From positions 372,001 through 436,000 of the forward strand of contig NZ_JARUBL010000001.1 in NCBI RefSeq assembly GCF_029626155.1: 64,000 nucleotides of DNA, written 5' to 3'. A model generated the notes under the pieces. That model ran no database searches, was not told where the DNA came from, and worked only from the letters and a program-made list of their open reading frames with translations. Source of the stretch: Solwaraspora sp. WMMD1047. GTDB lineage: Bacteria; Actinomycetota; Actinomycetes; Mycobacteriales; Micromonosporaceae. Position numbers and translations under genes: made by a program. Of this stretch, positions 18,608 through 28,214 are shown in pieces. Within the stretch, counting starts at the first letter, position 1; the number at the start of each line of letters is the position of its first letter.

Positions 18608-19678
18608 ATGGCGCAGTTCGTGGACTGGGATCTGGCCGCCGCTACCGCGGGGGCGTTGGGTAAGTCCGGCCCCCGGGTCTCGTACGACGAGGCCACCGAG
18701 GTCGTCGCCGACCTGCGGCGGCTCACCGACGAGGCGGCGGAGCACGTGGTCGCGTACACCGGGCTGCGGCCGCAGGTCGAGTTCCCCCCGGTGCGGGTGG
18801 TGGACCGGCGGGACTGGGCGGCCACGAACATCGCCGGGCTGCGCGAGGTGATCACGCCGCTGGTGTCCCGGCTCTCCGGCGACCGGCGGCCGGGAGCGTT
18901 CGGCGACGCCATCGGCTCCCGGCTGACCGGGGTGCAGGCCGGCACGGTGCTGGCGTACCTGTCCGGCCGGGTGCTCGGGCAGTACGAGGTCTTCTCCACC
19001 GACCCCGGGCAGCTGATGCTTGTCGCCCCGAACATCGTCGAGGTGGAGCGGAAGCTCGAAGCCGACCCGCGCGACTTCCGGCTCTGGGTCTGCCTACACG
19101 AGGTGACCCACCGCACCCAGTTCACCGCCGTGCCGTGGATGCGCGGCCACTTCCTCGGCGAGGTGCAGGCGTTCGTGGACGCCTCCCAGGCCGGCGGCGA
19201 GCACTTTCTGGAGCGACTGCGCCGGGGCGTGGGCACCCTCGCCGACTCGATCCGCAACCCCGACGGCCGGGCGAGCGTGCTGGACATCGTGCAGACGCCC
19301 GGGCAGCGCGCCGTGCTCGACCGGCTGACCGCGCTGATGACCCTGCTCGAAGGGCACGCCGAGTTCGTGATGGACGGGGTCGGCCCGCAGGTGGTGCCGA
19401 CCGTGGACCAGATCCGCGCCCGCTTCAACCGGCGCCGGGAGTCCGGCAACCCGCTGGAGAAGGCGATCCGCAAGCTGCTCGGCGTCGACGTGAAGATGCG
19501 CCAGTACGCCGAGGGCCGCAAGTTCGTCCACGGCGTGGTCGAACGGGTCGGCATGGACGGGTTCAACAAGGTCTTCAGCTCACCGCTGACCCTGCCGCGG
19601 CTGGAGGAGCTGGCCGACCCGGACGCCTGGGTGGCCCGGGTGCACGGCCCGGTCGGCCCGATTCCGGCGATCGGCTGA
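18608..19678 (+). CDS. Zinc-dependent metalloprotease-like protein, DUF2342/F420-associated family
   Basis: 356 residues of an actinobacterial family annotated as zinc-dependent metalloproteases or coenzyme F420 biosynthesis-associated proteins. The metal motif HEVTH (H164-H168) is present, with a downstream LLEGHAEFVMDGVG segment that probably gives the third ligand. No signal peptide is visible, so it is probably cytoplasmic. The substrate is unknown. The ATG fits the leaderless signal at 18596. Its position between dacB and tilS is conserved in other actinomycetes. Confidence 0.85.
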   Translation: MAQFVDWDLAAATAGALGKSGPRVSYDEATEVVADLRRLTDEAAEHVVAYTGLRPQVEFPPVRVVDRRDWAATNIAGLREVITPLVSRLSGDRRPGAFGDAIGSRLTGVQAGTVLAYLSGRVLGQYEVFSTDPGQLMLVAPNIVEVERKLEADPRDFRLWVCLHEVTHRTQFTAVPWMRGHFLGEVQAFVDASQAGGEHFLERLRRGVGTLADSIRNPDGRASVLDIVQTPGQRAVLDRLTALMTLLEGHAEFVMDGVGPQVVPTVDQIRARFNRRRESGNPLEKAIRKLLGVDVKMRQYAEGRKFVHGVVERVGMDGFNKVFSSPLTLPRLEELADPDAWVARVHGPVGPIPAIG

Positions 19679-19688
19679 CCGGATCGCC

Positions 19689-20903
19689 GTGGCGACGCTC
19701 GCGCCGTCGGTCGCGGCCATCCGCCTCGCGGTGCGCCGGGCACTGACCAGCTTGCCGGCACCCGCCGCCGCCCACGTCCGGCCACCGCACGACGCCGCGT
19801 GGCCGCCCGCGGAGGCGGAGCTGTCGGGCGGTGGAGGGGCGAGGGCCGGTGAAAGTCCGCCGGGTGGGCTGGTGCTGGTCGCCTGTTCGGGGGGCGCCGA
19901 CTCGCTGGCGCTCGCCGCCGGCACCGCCTTCGTCGCCCGTCGGCTGGGGCGCGCCGCCGGCCTGGTCACGGTGGACCACGGGCTGCAGGCCGGCTCGGCG
20001 GCGCGGGCGACCGACGTGCTGCGGTGGGCCGAGAAGATCGGCCTGGCCCCGGCCGAACTGGCGACCGTGACGGTGGCCGGCCGGCCCGGCGGCCCGGAGG
20101 CCGCCGCCCGGGAGGCCCGCTACCAGGCGCTGGTCGAGGTGGCCCACCGGCATGGTGCGTCCGCCGTGCTGCTCGGCCACACCCGGGACGACCAGGCCGA
20201 GACAGTCCTGCTCGCCCTCGCCCGGGGCGCCGGGCCGCGCGGCATCGCCGGCATGCCGGAGCGGCGCGAGTTGGCCGGGGTGACCCTGCTGCGGCCACTG
20301 CTGGCGGTGAGCCGGGAGCAGACCCGCCAGGCGTGCGCGGCGCTCGGCCTGACCCCCTGGGACGACCCGCACAACGCGGACCCGCGCTACCGCCGGGCCC
20401 GGGTCCGGTCGGAACTGCTGCCGGCGCTGGTGGGGCAGCTCGGCCCCGGGGTGGTCGGGAACCTGGCCCGCACCGCCAGCCTGGTGGCCGCCGACAACGC
20501 CGCCCTCGACGAACTGGCCGCCGCCGCGCTCCAAGCCGCCACCGTCGCACCGGGCGTCGGGCCGGGCGTCGGGTCAGGAACCGGCGGGTCGGACCTGGCC
20601 GCCGCGCCGGGCCCGGACCGGAACCGGGAGGCCGGCCGGACGCTCGCGGCGGCGGCGCTGGCCGGGCTGCCGGCGGCGATCCGGACCCGGGTGCTGCACG
20701 CCTGGGCACGTGAGCTGGGGGCGGCGCCGGGCGCGCTCTCCCATCGGCACGTCGAGGCGCTCGACGCCCTGGTCACCGGCTGGCGCGGCCAGGGCCCGAC
20801 CCAGCTGCCCGGCGGCATCGTGGTGTCCCGCCGGGGCGGGACCCTGCTGGGGTGCCCGGGCGGACCGGCAACCGAACCGGCACCGGAGGAGCTACCCGGC
20901 TGA
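19689..20903 (+). CDS. tilS: tRNA(Ile)-lysidine synthase
   Basis: 404 residues. TilS attaches lysine to C34 of the AUA-reading tRNA(Ile). The N-type ATP pyrophosphatase loop is ACSGGADSLALA (S67 first), followed by LVTVDHGLQAGS and LLGHTRDDQAETVLL, all typical. The start is the GTG at 19689, ten bases after the DUF2342 stop, so the two are probably cotranscribed. An Ala/Gly-rich stretch around 285-315 (GVGPGVGSGTGG) interrupts the C-terminal part and is likely a linker. In other actinomycetes hpt follows directly; here a 6.7 kb insert intervenes. Confidence 0.93.
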   Translation: MATLAPSVAAIRLAVRRALTSLPAPAAAHVRPPHDAAWPPAEAELSGGGGARAGESPPGGLVLVACSGGADSLALAAGTAFVARRLGRAAGLVTVDHGLQAGSAARATDVLRWAEKIGLAPAELATVTVAGRPGGPEAAAREARYQALVEVAHRHGASAVLLGHTRDDQAETVLLALARGAGPRGIAGMPERRELAGVTLLRPLLAVSREQTRQACAALGLTPWDDPHNADPRYRRARVRSELLPALVGQLGPGVVGNLARTASLVAADNAALDELAAAALQAATVAPGVGPGVGSGTGGSDLAAAPGPDRNREAGRTLAAAALAGLPAAIRTRVLHAWARELGAAPGALSHRHVEALDALVTGWRGQGPTQLPGGIVVSRRGGTLLGCPGGPATEPAPEELPG

Positions 20904-20923
20904 GCGCCGGGTAGACAGGTGGC

Positions 20924-22555
20924 ATGCCGCACCCCCGACAGCCGATCTTCGCGCCGCGCGGCGCGGTCGCCACCAGCCAGCCGCTCGCCGCGACCGCCGG
21001 CCTGGCCGCGCTGCGGCGGGGCGGGACCGCCGTGGACGCCGCGCTCGCCGCCGCGATCACTCTCACCGTGGTCCAGCCCGGTTCGAACGACATCGGCGGC
21101 GACCTGTTCGCGATCGTCTGGGACGGCGACCGGCTGCACGGGCTCAACGCCTCCGGCCGGGCACCAGCCGCGCTGACCCGGGAGGCGGTCCTGGCGGCCA
21201 CCGGGGCCGGTGGGGCGGCGCCGACCGAGGCGCTCGGCGGCGCGCAGGCCAGCGGACCGGCGATGCCGACCGCGGGCTGGTTGCCGGTGACCGTGCCCGG
21301 CGCGCCGGCCGGTTGGCGGGATCTGCACGACCGGTTCGGCCGGCTGCCCTTCGCCGACCTGTTCACCGATGCGATCGGCTACGCCGAGGGCGGCCATCCG
21401 GTGGCGCCCACCGTCGCGGCCGGTTGGGCCCGGGCGGTGGCCGCCCACGCCGCGCTGACCGGACCCGAGTTCGCCGAGTGGCGGCGGGTCTTCACGGTCG
21501 ACGGTGGACGCGCGCCGCGGGCCGGCGAACGGTGGCGGAACCCGGACGCGGCGCGCACCCTGCGGGCCATCGCGGCCAGCGGGGCGGAGTCGTTCTACCG
21601 GGGCGAGATCGCGGCGGCGCTGGCGGCGCACTCCGCGCGTACCGGTGGGTTGTTGTCCGGCGCGGACCTGGCCGGACATGCCTCGACCTGGGTGTCGCCG
21701 GTGTCCGTCGGGTACCGCGGGCATGAGGTTTGGGAGCTGCCACCGAACGGGCAGGGGGTGGCGGCGCTGCTCGCGCTGAACATCCTGGCGGGGGTGGACC
21801 TGGCCGCCATGCCGGTCGAGGAGCGGCTGCACTGGCAGATCGAGGCGATCAAGCTCGGCTTCGCCGACGCGCACGCCTACGTGGCCGATCCGGACCGGGT
21901 GCCGGTGCCGACCGGGGAGCTCCTGTCGGCCGGCTACGCGGACCGGCGGCGGGCGCTGATCGGCCCACGGGCCGGGGAGCCGGCGCCGGGCCTGCCGGCC
22001 CGCGGCGGCACCGTGTATCTCTGCGCGGCCGATTCGGCCGGAATGATGGTCAGCCTGATCCAGTCGAACTACCTGGGATTCGGCTCCTACCTGGTGCTGC
22101 CCGGCCACGGGTTCGGCCTGCAGAATCGTGGCGTCGGTTTCAGCCTGGACCCGGCACACCCGAATGTGGTCGAGCCGGGCAAGCGGCCTTTCCATACAAT
22201 CATTCCCGGTTTCCTGACCCGCGGCGGCGAGCCGGTCGGACCGTTCGGGGTGATGGGTGGTCACCTGCAGCCGCAGGGACACGTCCAGCTGGTTTCGGCC
22301 ACGGTGGACGGCGGGCTCGACCCGCAGGCGGCCCTGGCCGCCCCGCGCTGGTACTGGCACGCCGGCCGGTCGGTGCTGGTCGAGCCCGACCTCGGCGAGA
22401 AGGTGGCGGCGGGGTTGCGGTCCCGGGGCCACCTGGCCACCGTCGGGAGCGAGCCGGCGATCTTCGGGCACGGGCAGGCCATCTGGCGGTTGGCCGGCGG
22501 CGGGTACGTGGCGGGTACCGAGCCGCGTACCGACGGGTCGGCCGTCGGGTACTGA
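20924..22555 (+). CDS. Gamma-glutamyltransferase family protein (YwrD-like)
   Basis: 543 residues with the Ntn-hydrolase layout of gamma-glutamyltransferases. The likely self-cleavage nucleophile is T363 (GGTVYLCAADSAG), followed by MMVSLIQSNYLGFGS and LQNRGVGFSLD. Near the N-terminus, PGSNDIGGDLFAIVWDG matches the large-subunit substrate region. No signal peptide is visible, so it is probably cytoplasmic, as in the YwrD subgroup. TAGACA sits six bases before the ATG, close to the leaderless pattern. It begins the accessory insert between tilS and hpt. Confidence 0.88.
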   Translation: MPHPRQPIFAPRGAVATSQPLAATAGLAALRRGGTAVDAALAAAITLTVVQPGSNDIGGDLFAIVWDGDRLHGLNASGRAPAALTREAVLAATGAGGAAPTEALGGAQASGPAMPTAGWLPVTVPGAPAGWRDLHDRFGRLPFADLFTDAIGYAEGGHPVAPTVAAGWARAVAAHAALTGPEFAEWRRVFTVDGGRAPRAGERWRNPDAARTLRAIAASGAESFYRGEIAAALAAHSARTGGLLSGADLAGHASTWVSPVSVGYRGHEVWELPPNGQGVAALLALNILAGVDLAAMPVEERLHWQIEAIKLGFADAHAYVADPDRVPVPTGELLSAGYADRRRALIGPRAGEPAPGLPARGGTVYLCAADSAGMMVSLIQSNYLGFGSYLVLPGHGFGLQNRGVGFSLDPAHPNVVEPGKRPFHTIIPGFLTRGGEPVGPFGVMGGHLQPQGHVQLVSATVDGGLDPQAALAAPRWYWHAGRSVLVEPDLGEKVAAGLRSRGHLATVGSEPAIFGHGQAIWRLAGGGYVAGTEPRTDGSAVGY

Positions 22556-22816
22556 GGGGAATGCTGTCGGTTACCGGATTGCCGGTTGCCGGGGTTGGGG
22601 CCATGCTCCCGATTCGAAGCCTTAATTCCCATCGGTGGTGGGTCTCAGGTATCGATTCGACCAACTGCGGTACCAGCCGCGGCCGGACATCTGTTGTTTG
22701 ACTATTTCCCATGCAACGATGCCGGAACCCCCTGTCACCGTTCGGTCAACGTGACTGACTCGGTCCGCCGACGTTGGAACGGTGCTGCACTACCAAACCC
22801 TTGAGAGGGGAACCGG

Positions 22817-25800
22817 ATGCGAGATCCAAAGTGGCTGCGGGCCGGAATCGCCGCCGCCCTACTGCCACCGCTCGCGGTCGTCGCCTGGGCCGCTCCGGCC
22901 GCGGCGGCACCGGCGGGTGACCTGACCGCCACGCCGATCGCGGTCAAGTCCCGTGAGGAGGCGGCCAAGGCGCCGACCAGTCGGCTCGCCGAGACCGACC
23001 GCTCCCTGCTCGGTCGCAAGGACGCCGAGCCGGTGGCGGTGCTGGTCAAGCTCGACCACGACCCGGTGGCCACCTACGCCGGCGGGGTGGACAACCTCGC
23101 GGCCACCAGCCCGGCCGTGACCGGGCGCAAGCTCACCGGCTCCGCGCCGGAGCGCAGCTACGAGAACTACCTGGCTCGCCAGGAGGCGGAGTTCGTCGCC
23201 GACCTCGACCGCGCGGTGCCGGGAGCGGACGTCGGCCAGCGGCTGAGGACCGTCTACGGCGGCGTCTCGGCGACCGTACCGGCGAACAAGATCTCGGACC
23301 TGCTGAAGATCGACGGCGTGGTCGCGGTGCAGAAGGACGAGCTGCGGCAGCCGCTCACCGACTCCAGCACCGAGTTCATCGGTGCCGACTCCCTCAACGA
23401 CGAACTCGGTGGTGCGAGCAACGCCGGCGAGGGCGTCATCTTCGGGGTCCTGGACAGTGGCGCCTGGCCGGAGCACCCCTCCTTCGCCGACCAGGGCAAC
23501 CTCTCCGCCCCGCCCGGTCCGGCCCGGACCTGCGACTTCGGTGACAACCCGCTGACTCCGGAGACCGACGTCTTCGAGTGCAACAACAAGCTGATCGGCG
23601 GGCAGCCGTTCATCGACACCTACAACGCGGCCGTCGGTGGCGAGGTCTACCCCGACTCGGCCCGGGACAGCGACGGCCACGGCACCCACACCGGAACCAC
23701 CACGGCCGGCAACGTGATCGACAACGCCCCGATCTTCGGGGTCGAGCGCGGCCCGGCGCGAGGTGTCGCCCCGGGGGCCTGGGTCTCGATCTACAAGGTC
23801 TGTGGCACCGACGGCTGCTTCTCCTCGGACTCGGCGGCCGCGGTGGCCCAGGCCGTGCTCGACGGCGTCAACGTCATCAACTTCTCCATCTCCGGCGGCG
23901 CCAACCCGTTCTCCGACCCGGTGGAGCTGGCCTTCCTGGACGCGTACGCGGCCGGGGTGTTCGTGGCGACCTCGGCCGGCAACAGCGGCCCGGGCGCGGC
24001 GACGACAAACCACGTCTCGCCGTGGGTGACGACCGTTGCCGCCTCCACCCAGACCCGGGAGTTCAGCTCGACGCTGACCCTGAAGTCCGGAACCGAGACG
24101 CTGGTCCTGCGCGGCGCGTCGGTCACTGCCGGCGTCCCGACCGACACCCCGGTGGTGATGGCCTCGGCGGCGCCGTACGGGGACGCGCTCTGCCAGGCGC
24201 CGGCCCCGGCCGGCAGCTTCGCCGGCAAGATCGTCGCGTGCCAGCGGGGGGTGACCAGCCGGGTCAGCAAGGGTTACAACGTCGCCCAGGGCGGCGCGGT
24301 CGGCATGATCCTCTACAACCCGTCGCTGGCCGACACCAATACCGACAACCACTGGCTGCCGACGGTGCACCTGGCCGACGGCACCGAGTTCGTGGCCTGG
24401 ATGGGCTCGCACAGCGGGGTGACCGCCAGCTTCACGGCGGGTCAGAAGCGCGCCGGTCAGGGCGACGTGATGGCCGCCTTCTCCTCCCGCGGTCCGGGGG
24501 GCTTCGGCATCAAGCCGGACATCACCGCGCCGGGGGTGCAGATCCTGGCCGGCCACACCCCGACCCCGGACACCATCGACGGCGGCCCGCCCGGGGAGTT
24601 CTTCCAGGCGATCGCCGGCACCTCGATGTCCTCGCCGCACATCGCCGGCGCGGCCGTGCTGATGAAGGCGCTGCACCCGACCTGGACGCCGGGGCAGATC
24701 AAGTCGGCGCTGATGACGACGGCGACGCAGGACGTGGTCAAGGAGGACCTGACCACCCCGGCCGATCCGTTCGACTACGGCAGTGGCCGGGTGGACCTCA
24801 CCACCGCCGACAACCCGGGCCTGACCTTCGACGAGACCGCCGAGCGGATGCTCGCCCTCGGCAACGACCCGGTCAACGCGGTGCACCTCAACCTGCCGTC
24901 GGTGAACGCCCCGGTGATGCCGGGCAAGCTCACCACGGTCCGCACCGCGACCAACGTGACCAACCGGACCCAGTCCTACCGGGTCTCCGCCAGCGCACCG
25001 GCCAAGAGCAAGATCACGGTGAGCCCGAGCTCGTTCAGTTTGGCGCCCGGCAGGTCCGTCAACCTGAAGATCACCATCTCCTCGACCGCGCCGACCGCCC
25101 AGGTGTTCGGCGAGGTCAAGCTCGACGCCACCCGCGCCGGGCTGCCCACCCTGCACCTGCCGGTGGCGTTCGTGCCGCAGCAGGGCGACGTCGCCCTGAC
25201 CAGCAGCTGCGGGCCGGCCCAGATCACCTGGTTCGGCAAGAGCACCTGCACGGTGACCGCCACGAACAACTCGTTCGGGGATGCCACCGTGGACCTGAAG
25301 TCCACCGCCAACCTGCACCTGCTGGTCTCCGGCGTGAACGGCGCCAGGAAGACCAGCCCGTGGACGGTGGAGAAGAAGGACGTGGCGCTGGCCGGCGCGC
25401 AGCCGGGCGATCCGTCGTTGAGCCCGGGCACCATCGCCGGATACCTGCCGCTGGCCGCGTTCGGCATCGCGCCGGAAGCCGTCGCCGACGAAACGATCCT
25501 CAACTACGACGTGCCCGGGTTCGTCTACGGCGGCCAGACCTACACCAGCGTCGGAGTCACCTCCAACGGCTACCTGGTGGTCGGCGGGGGCACCTCGCAG
25601 GACGTCGAGTACGACCCGCCGGCGATCCCGGACCCGAGTCGGCCGAACAACGTCCTGGCGCCGTTCTGGACCGACCTGAACGGCACCGGCGCCCAGGGCA
25701 TCCGGATCGGCACGCTGACCGACGGGGTGGACACCTGGCTGGTCGTGGAGTGGAACGTCTTCGTGTACGGCACCACCTCCAACCGGACCTTCCAGGTCTG

Positions 25801-26137
25801 GATCGGGGTGAACGGCACCGAGGACATTGCCTACGCCTACAACCCCGCCGCCCTGCCGGCGCTGCCGGCGGCCCAGGCCACCGTGGTCGGGGCGGAGAAC
25901 GTCAACGGCACCGGCGGTGACCAACTGCCGGCGGGTACGGCACCGACCCAGGACCTGCGGGTGACCAGCAGCGACCCGGTTCCGGGCGCGTCGGTCTCGT
26001 ACACCGTCCAGGTCACCGGGGTGCTGCCCGGCACCGGCGTGCTCGCCACGTCGATGGACGCCGACACGGTTCCCGGCACCACCCAGGTGTCGTCGAACGT
26101 CGAGGTCCGATTCCGTACCGGCGGCTTCCTGCCGTAA
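22817..26137 (+). CDS. Large secreted S8 family serine protease (subtilase)
   Basis: 1106 residues. A signal peptide (about 1-34) and an I9-like propeptide precede the subtilisin domain with D213 (GVLDSGAWPEHP), H288 (DGHGTHTG) and S603 (GTSMSSPHIAG). A protease-associated domain is inserted at about 430-545. The part after about 690 holds an Fn3-like/TIL module and a further beta-rich region (about 840-1106) with conserved-looking NGYLVVGGG and FQVWIGVNG segments. It is probably an exoenzyme degrading extracellular protein. The start has GAGAGGGGA close upstream. A very strong hairpin ends the gene. Confidence 0.93.
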   Translation: MRDPKWLRAGIAAALLPPLAVVAWAAPAAAAPAGDLTATPIAVKSREEAAKAPTSRLAETDRSLLGRKDAEPVAVLVKLDHDPVATYAGGVDNLAATSPAVTGRKLTGSAPERSYENYLARQEAEFVADLDRAVPGADVGQRLRTVYGGVSATVPANKISDLLKIDGVVAVQKDELRQPLTDSSTEFIGADSLNDELGGASNAGEGVIFGVLDSGAWPEHPSFADQGNLSAPPGPARTCDFGDNPLTPETDVFECNNKLIGGQPFIDTYNAAVGGEVYPDSARDSDGHGTHTGTTTAGNVIDNAPIFGVERGPARGVAPGAWVSIYKVCGTDGCFSSDSAAAVAQAVLDGVNVINFSISGGANPFSDPVELAFLDAYAAGVFVATSAGNSGPGAATTNHVSPWVTTVAASTQTREFSSTLTLKSGTETLVLRGASVTAGVPTDTPVVMASAAPYGDALCQAPAPAGSFAGKIVACQRGVTSRVSKGYNVAQGGAVGMILYNPSLADTNTDNHWLPTVHLADGTEFVAWMGSHSGVTASFTAGQKRAGQGDVMAAFSSRGPGGFGIKPDITAPGVQILAGHTPTPDTIDGGPPGEFFQAIAGTSMSSPHIAGAAVLMKALHPTWTPGQIKSALMTTATQDVVKEDLTTPADPFDYGSGRVDLTTADNPGLTFDETAERMLALGNDPVNAVHLNLPSVNAPVMPGKLTTVRTATNVTNRTQSYRVSASAPAKSKITVSPSSFSLAPGRSVNLKITISSTAPTAQVFGEVKLDATRAGLPTLHLPVAFVPQQGDVALTSSCGPAQITWFGKSTCTVTATNNSFGDATVDLKSTANLHLLVSGVNGARKTSPWTVEKKDVALAGAQPGDPSLSPGTIAGYLPLAAFGIAPEAVADETILNYDVPGFVYGGQTYTSVGVTSNGYLVVGGGTSQDVEYDPPAIPDPSRPNNVLAPFWTDLNGTGAQGIRIGTLTDGVDTWLVVEWNVFVYGTTSNRTFQVWIGVNGTEDIAYAYNPAALPALPAAQATVVGAENVNGTGGDQLPAGTAPTQDLRVTSSDPVPGASVSYTVQVTGVLPGTGVLATSMDADTVPGTTQVSSNVEVRFRTGGFLP

Positions 26138-26175
26138 TCGGGCCGGCCCCGGCGCCGTCGGGGCCAGCCAGCTCG

Positions 26176-26207
26176 GGTGCCCCACCACCGGTCGGTGGTG
26201 GGGCACC
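26176..26207. terminator. Strong hairpin between subtilase and glxA-like gene
   Basis: GGTGCCCCACCACC (26176-26189) pairs perfectly with GGTGGTGGGGCACC (26194-26207) around a 4-base loop. It lies between convergent genes and can serve both strands. Confidence 0.75.
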
Positions 26208-26260
26208 TGGCATTCGGAGCCGGTCCGCCCGGCTCCACGGCGTGGGCCGCGGTCCCCTGG

Positions 26261-27223
26261 TCAGCCCGCCGGGACCCGGTCGCGGAAGGTGGCCCGGTAG
26301 GCCTGCGGCGTGGCGCCGATCCGGCGCCCGAAGTGGTGCCGCATGGTCGCCGCGTCACCGAAGCCGGCCCGGGTGGCCACCGCCTCGACGCCGAGGTCGG
26401 TCTCCTCGAGCAACTGCCGGGCCAGCAGGACCCGCTGATTGGTGAGCCAGTCGTGCGGGGTGGTCCCGGTCTCGGCCCGGAACCGACGGGCGAAGGTACG
26501 CGGTGCCATGTGCGCCCGGGCGGCCAGTTCGTCCACCGTCACGTTGCGGTCCAGGTGACCCATCAGCCAGGTCAGGATCGGCTCCAGGGTCGCCGCGTCC
26601 GGGGTCTGCGGGATCGGCGCCTCGATGTACTGGGCCTGCCCGCCGTCGCGGTGCGGCGGGACCACCATCCGGCGGGCCAGCTTGGTGGCCAGCGCCGAAC
26701 CGTGCTCCTGCCGGACCAGGTGCAGGCAGGCGTCGATGCCGGCCGCCGTACCGGCGCTGGTGAGGATCCGGCCGTCCTGCACGTACAGCGAGTTGCACCG
26801 GACCTGGGCCAGCGGATAGCGCTGGGCGAGTTCGTCGGCGTACCGCCAGTGAGTGGTGCAGGCCCGGCCGTCCAGCAGCCCGGCCTCGGCCAGCACGAAC
26901 GCCCCCGAGCAGACGCTGAGCACGTACGCGCCGCGCTCGGCGGCCCGGCGGAGCGCCTCGGTCACCACCGGTGGCACCAGGGTGCCGTCCGGATGTGCCG
27001 GTACGGCGACTAGATCCGCCTGCTCGACCGGCCCGAGGTCGGCGGTCGGGGTGATGGTGAAGCCGGAGCGGCAGCGGACCGGTCGGCCGTCGGCGGTGCA
27101 GAGGTCGAAGCGGTAGCCGGGGAAGCCGTCGGCGGTCCGGTCGGTGCCGAAGACCTCGCAGAGCACGCCGAGCTCGAAGGCGGTCACCTGATCGAGCGCG
27201 AGGACGGCGACGTTTCGCAGCAT
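26261..27223 (-). CDS. GlxA-family transcriptional regulator (DJ-1/PfpI plus AraC domains)
   Basis: 320 residues. An N-terminal class I glutamine-amidotransferase/DJ-1-like domain (about 1-170, with SVCSGAFVLAEAG) serves as sensor; the C-terminal AraC-type domain (about 215-315) has two helix-turn-helix motifs (TVDELAARAHMAPRTFARRF and LGVEAVATRAGFGDAATMRHHF). The effector is not evident. The ATG at 27223 is fixed by TAGGCT seven bases upstream; the longer frame to 27493 is spurious. It is convergent with the subtilase and could regulate genes of this insert, but no operator is visible. Confidence 0.9.
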   Translation of the reverse strand: MLRNVAVLALDQVTAFELGVLCEVFGTDRTADGFPGYRFDLCTADGRPVRCRSGFTITPTADLGPVEQADLVAVPAHPDGTLVPPVVTEALRRAAERGAYVLSVCSGAFVLAEAGLLDGRACTTHWRYADELAQRYPLAQVRCNSLYVQDGRILTSAGTAAGIDACLHLVRQEHGSALATKLARRMVVPPHRDGGQAQYIEAPIPQTPDAATLEPILTWLMGHLDRNVTVDELAARAHMAPRTFARRFRAETGTTPHDWLTNQRVLLARQLLEETDLGVEAVATRAGFGDAATMRHHFGRRIGATPQAYRATFRDRVPAG

Positions 27224-27230
27224 GCCGACC

Positions 27231-27236
27231 AGCCTA
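27231..27236 (-). promoter_or_regulatory. -10 hexamer of glxA-like gene
   Basis: On the minus strand TAGGCT precedes the ATG at 27223 by seven bases, giving a leaderless or nearly leaderless transcript. Confidence 0.45.
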
Positions 27237-27379
27237 ACCGTTCGCTGGCAGAAATTCGAGGGTGTATGGCATGACTGCCACTGTTGCTCGTCCGGCGTCA
27301 CCCGCAGACTGGATTCAGACGTCCGGTGCGCACCGGCGGCGAACCCTCCGAAGGCATTACCCGAAAGGTGGCCGCCGCC

Positions 27380-27517
27380 ATGGAACTCCTGATCCTGATC
27401 GCCTTCTTCCTGATCCTGGCCGCCGCCAGCGCGGCCGGACTCACCGCCGACAGCCGCGACTCCGCGGACTGGAAACCCACCGAGCGTGGCCACCGGTGGC
27501 GCTCACATAGCTACTGA
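27380..27517 (+). CDS. Tiny single-pass membrane protein, hypothetical
   Basis: 45 residues. One hydrophobic helix (about 2-20, LLILIAFFLILAAASAAG) is followed by a polar, Arg/His/Asp-containing tail ending RGHRWRSHSY, the layout of a small membrane protein. AAGGTG lies about ten bases upstream of the ATG. It sits in the gap between the divergent GlxA-type regulator and hpt. No family recognised; it could be a chance frame, though the start signal and clean hydrophobic profile favour a gene. Confidence 0.45.
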   Translation: MELLILIAFFLILAAASAAGLTADSRDSADWKPTERGHRWRSHSY

Positions 27518-27638
27518 CCGGGTCCGCGTCGCGACGGAAAGCGCCGGCCGGTGGCGGCCTGCGCCACCGGCCGGCCGGCGGCGTACGCGGTACCCGCCCC
27601 GACGGCGGGCGTCCGGCGGCGTACGGCAGGCTAGGGCC

Positions 27639-28214
27639 ATGGCTGACGGCTCCTGGTACGACGCCGACATCGACCACGTGATCATCACCGAGGCGCAGAT
27701 CCGTGAGAAGACCGCTGACCTCGCCAAGCAGGTATCGGCCGACTACGCGTCGGTGGCCGACGGGCTGCTGCTCGTCTGTGTCCTCAAGGGCGCGGTCATG
27801 TTCATGGCCGACTTCGCCCGGGCGCTGGGGCGGCACGGCCCCCCGGTCGAGCTCGAGTTCATGGCCATCTCCTCCTACGGGCACGGCAGCACCTCGTCCG
27901 GGGTGGTCCGCATCCTCAAGGACCTGGACCGGGACATCGCCGGCCGGCACGTGGTGGTCGTCGAGGACATCGTCGACTCCGGGCTGACCCTCTCCTGGCT
28001 GCTGCGGTACCTCGAATCGAGATCGGCCGCCAGCGTGGAGGTGGTCGCGTTGTTCCGGAAGCCGGAGGCGGTGAAGGTCCCGGTCCCGGTGCGCTACGTC
28101 GGATTCGACATCCCGACCGAGTTCGTCGTCGGGCACGGCCTCGACTTCGCCGAGCGGTACCGCGAACTGCCCTTCGTCGGCGTACTCAAGCCCGAGGTAT
28201 ACGCCCGGGCCTGA
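27639..28214 (+). CDS. hpt: Hypoxanthine phosphoribosyltransferase
   Basis: 191-residue purine-salvage enzyme converting hypoxanthine/guanine and PRPP to IMP/GMP. The PRPP-binding motif VVVVEDIVDSGLTL is intact, as are LLLVCVLKGAVMFMADFAR and the FVVGHGLDFAERYRELP region. The ATG at 27639 starts MADGSWYDADI; a GTG further upstream would add an unrelated tail. CAGGCT stands six bases before the ATG, a near match to the leaderless pattern. hpt-ftsH-folE is a conserved actinobacterial order. Confidence 0.95.
   Translation: MADGSWYDADIDHVIITEAQIREKTADLAKQVSADYASVADGLLLVCVLKGAVMFMADFARALGRHGPPVELEFMAISSYGHGSTSSGVVRILKDLDRDIAGRHVVVVEDIVDSGLTLSWLLRYLESRSAASVEVVALFRKPEAVKVPVPVRYVGFDIPTEFVVGHGLDFAERYRELPFVGVLKPEVYARA

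Noticed and set aside
22556-22816. Possible gene or RNA upstream of the subtilase
   Set aside because: The short frames there have no start signal and no tRNA, riboswitch or strong hairpin is visible; TTGACT near 22698 is only a weak promoter hint.
22859-26206. 1115-codon minus-strand frame across the subtilase
   Set aside because: A high-GC shadow: it lies opposite a gene with intact catalytic motifs and shows only Arg/Gly/Val-rich composition.
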